32,630 nt of DNA from Geosiphon pyriformis (lineage: Eukaryota; Glomeromycota; Glomeromycetes; Archaeosporales; Geosiphonaceae): positions 208,792-241,421 of the forward strand of contig JAAOMT010000672.1 of NCBI GenBank assembly GCA_016748015.1, in the 5' to 3' direction. The notes under the pieces are model-generated. The model was given only the letters and a program-made list of their open reading frames with translations, searched no databases and had not been told where the DNA came from. The translations under genes and the position numbers were made by a program. Of the stretch, positions 1-11,000 are shown in pieces; the stretch's first letter is position 1, and each line of letters begins with the position of its first letter.

Positions 1-22
1 GCCCAAATTCCAGCAAACTAAA

Positions 23-169
23 GATACATTTTGATGAACTACAAGTTATTTCGCTGAACTATTGATTAATTTGGGTGAACTATTTATAATTTCGGCGAAT
101 TTCTGTAAATTTCGGCAAATTTCTTATAAATTTCGGCGAATTTCTGTAAATTTCGGCGAATTTTTGAAT
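23..169. repeat. Degenerate ~20-bp tandem array
   Basis: About seven head-to-tail units of 19-21 bp. The last four are nearly identical (ttcggcgaatttctgtaaat type), and the first three are diverged (ttcgctgaactattgatta, ttgggtgaactatttataa and one before). The array is the only part of the first 2.5 kb rich in CpG. Arrays like this can lie just inside the ends of DNA transposons, but no terminal inverted repeat or target duplication can be placed because the left side is outside the window. Confidence 0.75.
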
Positions 170-229
170 GTTACAGAGTTCAGGGTATTGTGTAATTTGA
201 TCATCTTACTTTCTGTTATACTAATTAGA

Positions 230-2620
230 TTATTTTAATTGAATCGTGATATGTGATAATTGATTAAATAATAAATGATAATTTGAAATGATATTAATAT
301 ACTAATGAATTATAGGAATTATAAGGGTAATTTTATGCTAATTAATAGCTAAAATTCTACTGGTAACAATGCTTTCTAATCCAATTTTTTATAATTAAAT
401 TTATTTTGTTCTTAATTATATTAGATTTTAAAACCAATTTTTTATTGTTAACTAAATAATTTAAAATAACTTTTTAAAAAATATATTTTAATATTTTTAA
501 TTATTAAATCTTTGTTATTAATAAAAGTTTTTATATATTTAATAATAGTGTTCTTAATATATGAGTTTTTAATAATTTTAGAATTAAATATTTTATGATT
601 TTTATAAGTTTTTTTGGCATAAACCAAAAATTGTTTAATTATATTATTATTAAAACCAATATTCAAAAGTTTTTGAAAATTTACAATCAAATCTGAATTA
701 AGCTTAATTTATTTATCTGTTAAAATCTAAAACTTTATTAAATTATTCAACTTAAATACTTTTAAAATTTTAAACACAAACAATTTTAATTTAAAAAATT
801 TAAAAAACACCATATTTTTAACCAAACTATTATCATAAGACTATATTTTTAAAAATACAGTATTAACAATATAATATAATATTTTATTAAACAATATTTA
901 TATCTTATTAAGATCGAATTTTTTTTTACAAACTTTAAAATTATTTACAATTTACAAAATAGTATTTAGAAATAAATTGTTAAACTTTATTTAAACTTCT
1001 TTGATAATATTGTTAACTTTATATTTTTATTTATTTTTATTGGTTTGCTTATATACAAAATTAAGCTAAAAACTAAAAAATTTTTAAACCAATATTTAAA
1101 AACAAAACTAAATAATTGGTATTAAAAAAGTTATTAAATTAAAACACTTATTAATTAAAAACTAAGTTTTAAAATTTATTATTAACCAAAATAAAATCTA
1201 TATATTTTCTTGTATTTTTAAAATTAAATTATATAAACAATTTATGTAAACAAAAATCATTAAAAAAATTAATCAAACTCATATACATAAATTTTTTAAA
1301 ATTAATATTACAACCAAAATTATTTTTATTGAAATTTTTACTTAAAATCATAAAAATATTAATGTTTAAAATCTTAATTATTATATAATTAAAATAGTAT
1401 CAAACCCAAAATAATAATAACTAATTACTTATCTTTAAATAATAATTAAATTAATAAAAATCTATTAAAAATCTTAAAAACTTTAAAAATATATTTAACT
1501 AAATAATTATTTATAATAATTGTATTTATTTATTTAAAATTAGATTTAAAGATAAATATTAATCAAATAATTTCATAAAATTTTGAAAAAGTAAAAAATT
1601 TTTCAAATTTATTTACTTAATAAAATAATTTTTTAATTAGTTTTAATATGTTATTCAAATTTTTTTTTAAAACACCTAATATTTTAATATTTAATACATA
1701 TAATTTTACAGATATAAAAATCTTTTTTTTTTTAATAAACAAGAAATTTAGTGTCTTTTTGATGACTAAAATTAATAAAAAAAGATTTAATACTTTGTTA
1801 TTACTTGTATTATTAATTAAAAATAGATATAACAATTTTAATAAATTGTAAATAATAATATAAATATAATACAATATTTTATTATTTATATTTTTATTAT
1901 CTTTTAAATTATTTAAATTAATATAATAAGTTTTTTCTATTAAATTATCTATATTATTAATATCTAAAACATTATTAATACTACTTATCTTGTTGCTTAT
2001 TTTACTTTTTCATAATCTGTTCAAATTATAATTTGTGTTTTTTAAAATATTTAAAACCAAAGAATTAGCAAAAATATTGATTATAGTAGTAATGATACCA
2101 AGTTTTTTTGTCTTTTTGTTAGTGTTTTTATAAACAAATATGAGTAAAAACCGATTTTTTTTGACATTTAAACAGAATTTTACATTAGTTTTACCAATGT
2201 TTAAAGCTTTAGTAAAAGATATTGCCAGTTTTATTATTTTAAAAGAATTAATATTAACAAAAAAAGTTACAAAGAAAAAATATAAAAAACAAATAAAGTA
2301 AAATTTCTAATCAAATTTTTTTTTAATTATTATAGCTAAAAAATTCAAAAATGATTTTAAAAAAAAAACTCTTTTTTTATACATTTTAAATAATATTATT
2401 TTAAATTTTAAAAAAACTTAATAATTTAACAAAATTTCAATATAATTTAATTATTATATTTAGTTATATTTGTGTATTGTACAAATCAAGTTATTAATTA
2501 AATAATAACTATTAATAATTTGATTAAGTAATAATTGAATCATTGATAATGATGAATATGAAATGATAATATATGCTAATTATAGAAATTATAAGGATAG
2601 TTTTATGTTAATTTCAGTTC
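230..2620. repeat. Hyper-AT, CpG-starved block flanked by diverged direct repeats
   Basis: Between about 360 and 2510 the sequence is almost only A and T. I find only two CG dinucleotides (915 and 2152). Short reading frames here (for example 448-690 minus and 1617-1874 minus) encode only Lys/Asn/Ile/Leu/Phe-rich strings typical of random AT-rich DNA. The block is bracketed by two related segments of about 100 bp in the same orientation, near 245-350 and 2525-2625, both containing an attataggaattataagg-like core followed by ttttatg and taatt. A decayed mobile element or old insertion whose methylated CpGs have mutated away would look like this. No transposase motif is visible, so the element type is unknown. 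Confidence 0.5.
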
Positions 2621-3344
2621 AAATTTTAACTCAAATAACTTTTGATGATGCCATTTCAAACATATGTTTTGTGAAATTGGCTTGTGCGGCATTGAAAGTA
2701 ATCTTGGATTTCTTAAAGTTAACTTTATATATAGGTTTAGTAGCTCCTCGTTTTCTTTGTCTGTGTCATCCTTTATTAAAGCACTACAATTGAGCATGTT
2801 TATGTACTTTTGACTTTCTTTCATCATTTGTAATAATCCTTGTAGCTTATGTTGCAATAAAGACACTTTATGCATAGGTATATCGGAACACAGCAATGAT
2901 TCTTGCAACTTGCCAACTCTGTCGATTTCCAGTGAAGATGTTCCAGCTTCAACCACCTTCCACATTTTATCAATAATACATCCTTTTTTTGTCTCTTTAT
3001 ATTATAAATTTACTTAATTTGACCCAGATCCACGAACAAGATAAACAACATTAAATGCAATTAAAGTCCCCACTTTACTAGAACCTAGTAGACCATGACC
3101 AAACAGGTCATTAGATATTCAACAAACAGTTCGAACATCCTTGTTGTGGAGAAGACAAACTACAACTGACATCGCAGTCAAAGTGGTTACAGCCCAAGAG
3201 AACCTTTACCCACTGTCTGCGTAAGAAAGATTAAACACTCGTCTTGGCTTTTTCCCGAAGTAGTAATGCCTTTTCCGCCATATCAGCATTGGACGTCTCA
3301 ATGATGTCTTGCAAATTTTTAATGTTTGTCCGATGCTTTTGCAT
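2603..3344 (-). pseudogene. Unrecognised gene or gene remnant, divergent from SEC15
   Basis: Two coding-like pieces lie on the minus strand. The upstream piece (about 3344 down to 3239) starts at an ATG and is Lys/Glu/Ala-rich and helical (MQKHRTNIKNLQDII...). The downstream piece (about 2996 down to 2730) contains KMWKVVEAGTSSLEIDRVGK and then a Leu/Gln/Met-rich helix ending near KENEELLNLY. Joining them at a GT near 3238 and an AG near 2998 keeps the frame but needs an intron of about 240 nt, longer than most here. Frame-continuous sequence before the first ATG is broken by a TAA. The 3' end runs into the flanking repeat at 2525-2625, so the last residues may not be original. Coding seems likely because codon use and CpG content match neighbouring genes, unlike the AT block. 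I do not recognise the family. It could be intact with more exons, or a fragment truncated by the AT-rich insertion. Confidence 0.35.
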
Positions 3345-3443
3345 AATCGCTTACGGATCGTCCAACACTAAAGAGACAGTTGAATATCGCAGTCTGCAAT
3401 GTCATAAAGATCGTGAGAGCAAAAGTTATATTTCCAAAGATGC

Positions 3444-3453
3444 GTGACGTCAC
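3444..3453. promoter_or_regulatory. CRE-type palindrome GTGACGTCAC
   Basis: A perfect 10-bp palindrome containing TGACGTCA, the consensus site of CREB/ATF-type bZIP factors. It lies 67 bp upstream of the SEC15 start codon and about 100 bp upstream of the divergent minus-strand remnant, a natural promoter position for either. Function is inferred from the motif only. Confidence 0.45.
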
Positions 3454-3519
3454 AAGTTTTGTTCCAGTACGTTTAAACTAAACTAAAATATTATTATTTG
3501 GGATTTGATTGTCAAAAAA

Positions 3520-6500
3520 ATGACCGAAATAGACCAACAGCAACTTCAGTCTCTCGTTCTTTCCGCAGAGCTTAATTCTGAAAACGAAAATCTTGAGCAA
3601 TTGGGCCCTATAATCAGGTCCATCTATGACAATGGACGACAAGAAGCGTTTCTTGAACAGTTAGCAGTTTTTGTTCGCAAGAAGGAAGGAGAAATAGAGA
3701 GGATGTGTAATAGTAACTATCAGGTGTGCTTTTTTGGAATTGCAGAAGTATCGAGGGAGTTTAGTTTTTAAGAGGAAGTTAAAGCACGATGTGGAAGTTA
3801 GTTTCTTTGTTACCTCTATAAATCAAGTTTAAAAACTCAAATTCATCAACAAATTTATCGGTAAATCTTCAGGAGTTTGTGCACTCTGTCGACCAACTTC
3901 TCAAAGTGAGACAGGGTACGGTTAACCTCAAAAACAAAATTATAGATTTGAATTATGACGTTCAATTATCCGGCAAAAAACTCGCATCAAAGGTTGGAAA
4001 TAAATTTGATGTTTTGCGAACAAAATTACATTTTATTTTAATGATTATTCTATTTGAACACCCTACGCGATTTATCAAAATAAAAAGAAAAAAGAATTAA
4101 TTCAAACTCGTAGGATTCAAAAAAATATTGATGAAGCTGTCGAGACTTTACAGACTTGTCTTTATGTCCTAGATCTCGCGAATCGTGTAAATCTTTTAAT
4201 CGATGATAAAAAGTATTATTCAGCTTTAAAGGTTGTTAAATGACTACTATCAGCCTCCTTTGCTTTCTCATCTATCGTTCCCACCTAATTCTTTATATAT
4301 TTGCGGCTCAAAATTTGGTTTAAAATCAGACACTGGAAGAAGTACAGACAGTACACCTTCGCAAAGTAAGCCAGTACGAATTTGCACGGCACATGCGTAT
4401 GTCTTATTTGATTTTATCTTTGATTCTCTATTCTATTTGATGCAATTCGCTTATGTGGCTTTCCCTCTTAGAGGAGTCTATACCCGTGATTCAAAATAAT
4501 ATCAAAGATGCTGTGACGAGAGAAATGAAGGAATGGTTGTTTAAGTGAGAAAATGATTGGAGAATCTATTAAGAAAAGCCTCCCCTTCAATTCTTCATGT
4601 TAACTGTATATTCCCTTTATAGAGTGAGGGAAGTTTCCGAGAAAGTGGGCAAACTTGCCATGGAGCAATTATTCCTGCGACAAATACGTTGGAAGAAAAT
4701 AATTGGGCAAAATCCAGATCTTGGATCAGTACTAGTGAATTCACCCATTGAATTAGCAATGAATGAAGACAATGAATGCAAGTACATTACTCGGCTCGAT
4801 TTTTTTGGTTTCATGTGATTTACGATTTTAATCTTTGATCCTTCAATGAACAGTTAATGTAGTGAATAACGATCAATTGCAAATTGACTTTAAACCATTA
4901 TATCAATGTTTGCACATTTACGAAGAACTTGGAAAGCGAAATGAGTTTAAAATTAATTATGAAGAAGACAGAAGGGTAAATTTGGAATAATGTATTTAAC
5001 AGATATCGCCTTTATGATTCAATCTATCTTACGCTTTTTATAATCTTCTATTAGGCTCAAGCAAATTTGGTCCTTTCTACTACCTTCACGTTAAAAGATG
5101 GCGACGAAAAAGGTTTCGAAGCTTTTCTCTTTGAAATTATGGGATTCTTTGTAATTGAGCACATTATCGTACAATCGACACACAACTTTCGATCACAACG
5201 AGAGGTTGATATTCTATGGGATAGTGTTACTACAAAGGTCATAAAAATGGTGTCCAATAGTTTGCGTGAATGCCATAAACCAGATCTATTCGTCAGGATC
5301 AAACATTTTTTGACAAGTTACATTCAAGTTTTTGAGGTAAAAATCATAAATTTAATATAAGGTTTTTTGGAAAATTGACATCATCTTATTGAAATTTAGG
5401 AATATTCTTACAACACCCATAAATATATGGATTTGCACTTTAACGTATTCCAAAGATACTCGGAAATGCTTAAAGAAAAATTCGCGGAAGATTTTCATCA
5501 AGTATTTCATTTAATAAAAACTTGAAATCGATTTTTTTATATTTATACCCAAGAATTGCCTACCCATCTATCTGATGTTTAATTGCTTGGTATAGACTCT
5601 CTTGGACGACGATTATATGCCGATGATTGTGAATGCTCCTGATGAGTATGAAGCTGTGGTCGATGCTTGTTGGTTCAAAGATGACCAACGCGCTATGACT
5701 CTTCGGTATTTCTATTAGTTATATTATTTTCTTTTTGTTGATCATCTGTGAATTCAACTTTTTTCATTTTTATAGTTACCCGAGATCATTACCTTTCTCA
5801 CAAGCCTACCCATCTTGTTGTTTGGACATAAAAAATTTTGTAGATCAATTTTATGATTTTGCGGAAGACGCTTCTGCCAAACATAATTATCTGGATGATA
5901 CTTTGAAAGAAGTTTGTTCATGTTTAATTTCTTATTTATTTTGAATTCTTAACTGATAATATCTTACATGGCAATTCTGGGATTGTAGGCGCTGGATTCA
6001 TTATTAATAGAGCATGTGAATGGTGTTCTGCTAGGCAAACTACAAAGCACAAATCTCTCACAAATAGTTCAAATAATCATTAATCTAGAATACTTCGAAA
6101 GCATGTGTTCCGAATTAGAAAAGTTACTAAAGGATCGAAGGCCAGTTTTTATTTATACTAAAGGTCAACCTAGAAAAATCTCATTAACAACCATGAAATT
6201 TAATTACCTAACAGATCCTTGCACAGGGGTGGTAGAGTGCAATTAAATGCACCTAATGAATTTCATCAAACACGTCAAAAAGCTGAAAAAAGAATTTTTG
6301 AATTGGTCAATTCAAAGATTGATGATTTTTTGGAACTGGCTGATTATGACTGGTATTATATTGGTTTTCTTGGTTCAAATAAAAATGCCAATTCACCTTT
6401 AATTAAAGATCTTGTCAATTTTATGCAGGGCTCCATTAGTCTCTCAATCCCAACCAAGTCCCTTTCTTCAAGGTATGATTTATTTTAAATAACGTTGAGG

Positions 6501-6520
6501 GAAATTATTTCATCAATTTG

Positions 6521-6551
<31 letters not shown>

Positions 6552-7362
6552 CGTTATAATTCAGATATGGTTGGGTTTTTAACCACTGTCATCAGTTCTA
6601 CTCTTTATAATCTTCCAATGTCAATTAAGACATTCATCTACTTTGACGCACTTGATCACTTATCAACTTCTCTTCACGTATGAATTTTCAATTGCTTCAT
6701 GTTATCGTGTGTGCCAAATTTTGTAAATCTTATAAAAAAGTTTGGTAATATATTCAGGATTTGATTTTGAGTCCGGAGGTTAAGAAACTAAATGCCAACG
6801 GGGTAGCAAATTTTGACATAGATGTCAAATTCTTGGAACAGTTTGCCCAGGGCCTTGATGATCCCAATATCGCGGATGCCTTTATGGAATTACGTCAAGT
6901 ATTTACTCTATTATTAATCTTTTTGAGGCGTATTCATTATTAAAACCGATGGTTTAAAACTTCTTGAACATTTTGATTCTTTTATATAACAGATTGTGAC
7001 CCTCCTGCAATGTGAAAACATGGAAGAATATTTAACTTCGTCAACTCGTAACAAAAAGTATTCGCGAATAAAACCGGCAGATGTCGTTAACTTGATCGAG
7101 AAGTATGATTTCCATTATTTTCCAGGTTTTGTAGTAAACTAATTTCAAATTTATTTACTTTTGCTTCTTATCACTTCAATTTAGGATGCTTAAAGATCAA
7201 TCAACCATAACTTTGAGCATATTAGAGAGATCTAGAAAGCGTGGGATGGAGACTGTACTGAAAACTTTGAAACCTGATAAGGTTGACTCGATTGTTGATT
7301 CTCTTTTCAGCACACCGCAGTTTTTCGACATTTTCAACAACAAAATTCCTCGTCATGAATAA
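3520..7362 (+). CDS. SEC15: Exocyst complex subunit Sec15 (EXOC6 family), 18 exons
   Basis: Sec15 is the exocyst subunit that binds Rab GTPase (Sec4/Rab11 type) on secretory vesicles and helps tether them to the plasma membrane. My exon model is 3520-3723, 3873-3992, 4088-4231, 4330-4396, 4472-4544, 4623-4807, 4863-4975, 5055-5336, 5400-5501, 5596-5705, 5776-5911, 5989-6140, 6215-6352, 6429-6472, 6565-6677, 6758-6898, 6993-7102 and 7185-7362, giving 803 aa, the usual family length. Family blocks seen in order: FLEQL..VRKKEGEIERMC (about 47-65), VDQLLKVRQGTVNLKNKI, PLYQCLHIYEELGKR, IMGFFVIEH, NLSQIVQIIINLEYFE, KIDDFLELADYDW (about 597-609), DMVGFLTTVISSTL and VKKLNANGVANFDIDV. The C-terminal half is the conserved Sec15 domain. 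The ATG at 3520 is the first in frame. The exon 12 donor appears to be GC. AATAAA overlaps the stop codon. Exact ends of exons 1-6 are less certain than the rest. Confidence 0.93.
6141..6214 (+). other. Probable GC-AG intron of SEC15
   Basis: Exon 12 ends ...KDRR and exon 13 begins SLHRGGRVQLN. This junction fits the family pattern, in which an LL-x-D-R-R block is followed directly by S-x-H-R-G-G. It needs a donor AAG/GCCAGT at 6141 and the acceptor acag/A at 6214. The nearby GT donor at 6164 does not restore the frame with any AG nearby. A GT donor at 6123 does restore it but drops about seven conserved residues. The 74-nt length is typical for this gene. Confidence 0.55.
6521..6550. repeat. 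(ATT)n microsatellite in a SEC15 intron
   Basis: About ten ATT units inside the intron between SEC15 exons 14 and 15. It is the only (AAT)n/(ATT)n array in the window that lies inside a gene. Confidence 0.9.
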
Positions 7363-8057
7363 ATTTTCCAAATTGAAGCCGAGCAAGAATTATTAATTTA
7401 GCATCATTTCTTTCGAAAGTTGAATGTCACAATTCTTTAACGTTCTGATTTCATTCTAGGCCATTTTCTCTTAACAGTTTTTGTTTGAACCCCCAAACCC
7501 TCTGAATCGCCTGCAGGATTTTTGAATCTCTATAATATTATCATCTGTTGGTCTGGAATCATTTGTTTCTTTGATAAAGGTGAATTTTCGATACAAATTA
7601 TTGTAAATCTGAGGCTAAAAATTAGAGATCAAATAAAACAGTTAGAAATGATGCAATGAGGAAATTCGTAAATCTATAAATAATATGATCCAGACGTTCA
7701 GCCAACCTAATTAAATATAGGAGTTACTAAATCAAATCAAAATTTAAGAAAATCCCTGATCAGCCACTATTGGAGTAGGTGAATTTCACACTTGTCTTCA
7801 TTCGGCCTTTGAAAAAGATCTCGACAATAAATTTTGGTTGATATCAATAATGACCATTGAATAAATATGAAAAGGAGACTTTCTAAAACTGTATAAGCAT
7901 AAAAGTATTGAAACTAATTGTACAAAAGAATGGTTGACAAACGAGTAAGCAACATCTATACTGATGTTGCTTATTGAAACTATGGATAATATTGTTCGTG
8001 ATAAAGGATTGCCAGCAAATAAAGTGGATGAATGAGAAAATGATTTTAAAATCATAA
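7363..8057. other. Convergent SEC15/ATG11 spacer, no gene seen
   Basis: 695 bp between two stop codons facing each other. It holds an AATAAA near 7632 that could serve as a plus-strand polyadenylation signal besides the one overlapping the SEC15 stop. An 85-codon frame on the minus strand (7798-8055) has no family features and lies directly behind the ATG11 stop codon. I take it as chance or 3' UTR. Confidence 0.6.
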
Positions 8058-11000
8058 TTATGATGTGGGGAATTCTTTATCGTCTTCCGTAGTCTTATCC
8101 ACAGGTGAAGTCGTTATCTGTGAAGAGAAATAGTTCGGGGTCAATGATGGGGGAATCAAAGAAGAATCATTAATAGAACGATTTGTCGAAATCAATCTAG
8201 GCGATGAAGCAGCACTATCGATAAAAGTTGTTGAGGGCGAATTGAGAGGCCCTTGTGAATGTTTGCTAATTTTCGAACGACTAGGTCGGCTCTTCAAAGG
8301 GGAATCAGCATTTGGCGATATCCCTTCATTTTTTTGAGGTAAATGAGAAAGAGAAGCGCTCATTGGTTTCATTTCGTTACCAATCCCCCGAGTGTTACAA
8401 ATACCCTCCGATTTCATCGAACTGATTGAATCTGATCTTCGGCGAGACTGAACATGTGACGAGGAATTTTCCCAATTTTCCACATCCAGCAAATAAAACT
8501 TGACACCTTTAGGTAAATCGAACGGGTTAGAGGCGGGATCCTAAATAATTAGAGTGTAGAATAGAAAATTGATTATTCAATTTTCTCCTTTAAAATGTTG
8601 GAAGTCCAAAGCGAATATTGCATACCGCACTATCAGCGATGCATTCTCTTATATCGACGATTCTCATAACAATCCAATCCCTACTACGTAACTGACTGTT
8701 AATCGAGTCGTTAGGGTTCAAAAAGTAATGGGGGGACTTTATGTTGAAGGCTGCCCAAATCTTGGATGTAGTATTTCGTGTTGGCAAAAACATCGCCAAA
8801 TCTCCAATTTTGAAACTACGAAATCAGCAATATCTCAGATATAATGTATATTTTTAATAAACAAAATAAGTGGATCCAAATGTCAAGAATTACTCACTTT
8901 TGGAAAGCTAACTTGTTTTTCGACTCCCAACAGGCTCTCTTATATTTCTCTAAAAGTGGTAAAACAAAAAAATTACAAATTTGATCGATTGAATAGATCA
9001 AAGAATATTATTGGCTTACATACCCTGAGAAGCCTTGTATTCTTTCTGATGTTTTCTAGCTAAATTTTCCGCGTCTTTTGGAGATCGTCTGACCAATTCA
9101 CGAACTTGCTCAAGGTCTACCTTGCTTGCAAGATTGATCAAAGTCAAGTAGCGTTCTTTAGGCCAATCATCATCGGTTTCCCTCATTTTTGCAAAAAATT
9201 GATTTAAATCTTCAGCAAGGTAGCTATCAGACATTGTTCCTTCAGACGATTTTACTTCATCGTTGTTTACTGGACTTTCTAAACTTTTTTTTTCTGACAC
9301 AACTGGAATAGCAACCTGCATAGCACTCATTAAGCTGCGAATATGATCGTAGTAGTTCCAAAGTTTGTTGCTTAATGACCCCGCAAGCATAGTTCTTTCA
9401 GCCACTTGATTTTGCAATTTGCTATTCAAATCGTTAAGATTTTGGCATGAGGTTTGTGAATCTTTCAAAGACTAAATTGAGGAACCATGATTATGATTGA
9501 AATTTCAGATTCTGTCGTCATACTAAATAGTTTTCTATCAGGAAATACCCTGCGTTTATCCTGTAAATCTTCTTCTATCCTGGTTGTCAGACTTCCAAGC
9601 TTTTGAACCATGTTTAATGGATCGACCTTGATAGAGCCAACACATAAATGAATAAAAAAATTATTTAGATTTATGACTAGGTTCAAAAAGCTACAGGTAT
9701 GATATTTACCTCTTCGGATGTAGGAGCTGAGGGATCGAGAATCTCCAGGTATTCCGTTATAGAATCGGTAAGATCTTTTACCAATTTCTGGGCCTGATCA
9801 AATACATTCGTGTAACGCTATATAAAGCCTTGGATAGAAAATAAATTTTGAGGAAATTTATAAATTTATCATACCTTTTCAAGAGAGACTTCTTTTTCCG
9901 CATAAATTCGCTTAGAAAGGTTTACCTTTTCAATGAGCTATAACCAAGGGTTAACAGAGCGAAACTAAAATATCCATAACTTTATGAAATCATCCATATT
10001 TACCTGTGCATGCTTTTTTCGTGCGTCATCCAGAGCTTCTTCACGATTTGCAATTTTCATCTTTAAGTTTTCTCTTTCTCTTTCCATCTGAGAAACAAGA
10101 AACCTTTAGAATCCCATGTCATTTAATTAGATTCAATTGAATATGCATTATACACATACATGAGCATAATTTACTTTAGCATTCTCGGCAGCTGCTTGGT
10201 GAATTTGACTCATCTTAGTCAATTCTTCGCTTTTTTGTTTCAACTTTTTCTTTGTGTCCTGTAATTCTTTATCTCTATCCTCCAAATCTTTTTCCATAGT
10301 TTCACGTAATTGAATAGCCGCGAGACGTTCAGATTTTAATGCTTCTGTTCGTATCCTCAAAGTCTTGGTATCATAATTATATTTTTCTTGGGTTTGGTGG
10401 TTTTCTTGAACGGACCTTTCGTATTTCTCGCTCAAATTCTTGAGGGAAATTTGTAAGTCTTGATTCTCTGCAGCTAAAGAGTTCACCTCTGCAAGTTTTT
10501 TTTCATGCTCCTCGTTAGTTCCTTTGAGTTCGGGAATCAGTGTCTCCAAATACTGGCAATGCTGTTCAATTGATTCATTTTTATCACCAAGATCCTTATA
10601 GCGTTGTTCAAGGGTTTCATTTTCTCTCACAGCATCCAGGTAAGATTTTTCTAATATCTGATTTTTTTTGGATGCCTCTGTAAGAGAGAATTCAAGATCT
10701 TGAAAACGCTCTTCCATATCGCTTGCACGTTTTTTTAATACTTCATTCTCTTTCAAGACATTATCGTAATCATGCTTTTGAGAATTGTAGTGAGTTTCAA
10801 TCTCATCTAATTGAATTCTGAGATATTCTCTTTCACCAGAGAGCTCAGTATGAGCGGTTTCCGTTTCATGATCTCGGGCTTTCAAATCTTCTATCTTTTT
10901 TACTAAATTCTCATTATCACTTATGAGATCCACATATTTCGTTTCGATCTCGCGATAATGCGCTTCGATGTCATTGACTCGTTCCTCCAAAGCTACCTTT

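Noticed and set aside
1-180. CRISPR-like array
   Set aside because: Units are contiguous without unique spacers and the genome is eukaryotic.
448-690. 80-codon minus frame in the AT block
   Set aside because: Only Lys/Asn/Ile/Phe-rich sequence expected from random A/T codons, with no motif; its neighbours have the same texture in all frames.
1617-1874. Overlapping frames on both strands in the AT block
   Set aside because: Both strands read open because the DNA lacks G/C-containing stops in this frame by chance. No protein features.
7798-8055. 85-codon minus frame behind the ATG11 stop
   Set aside because: No family signal; most likely 3' UTR of ATG11.
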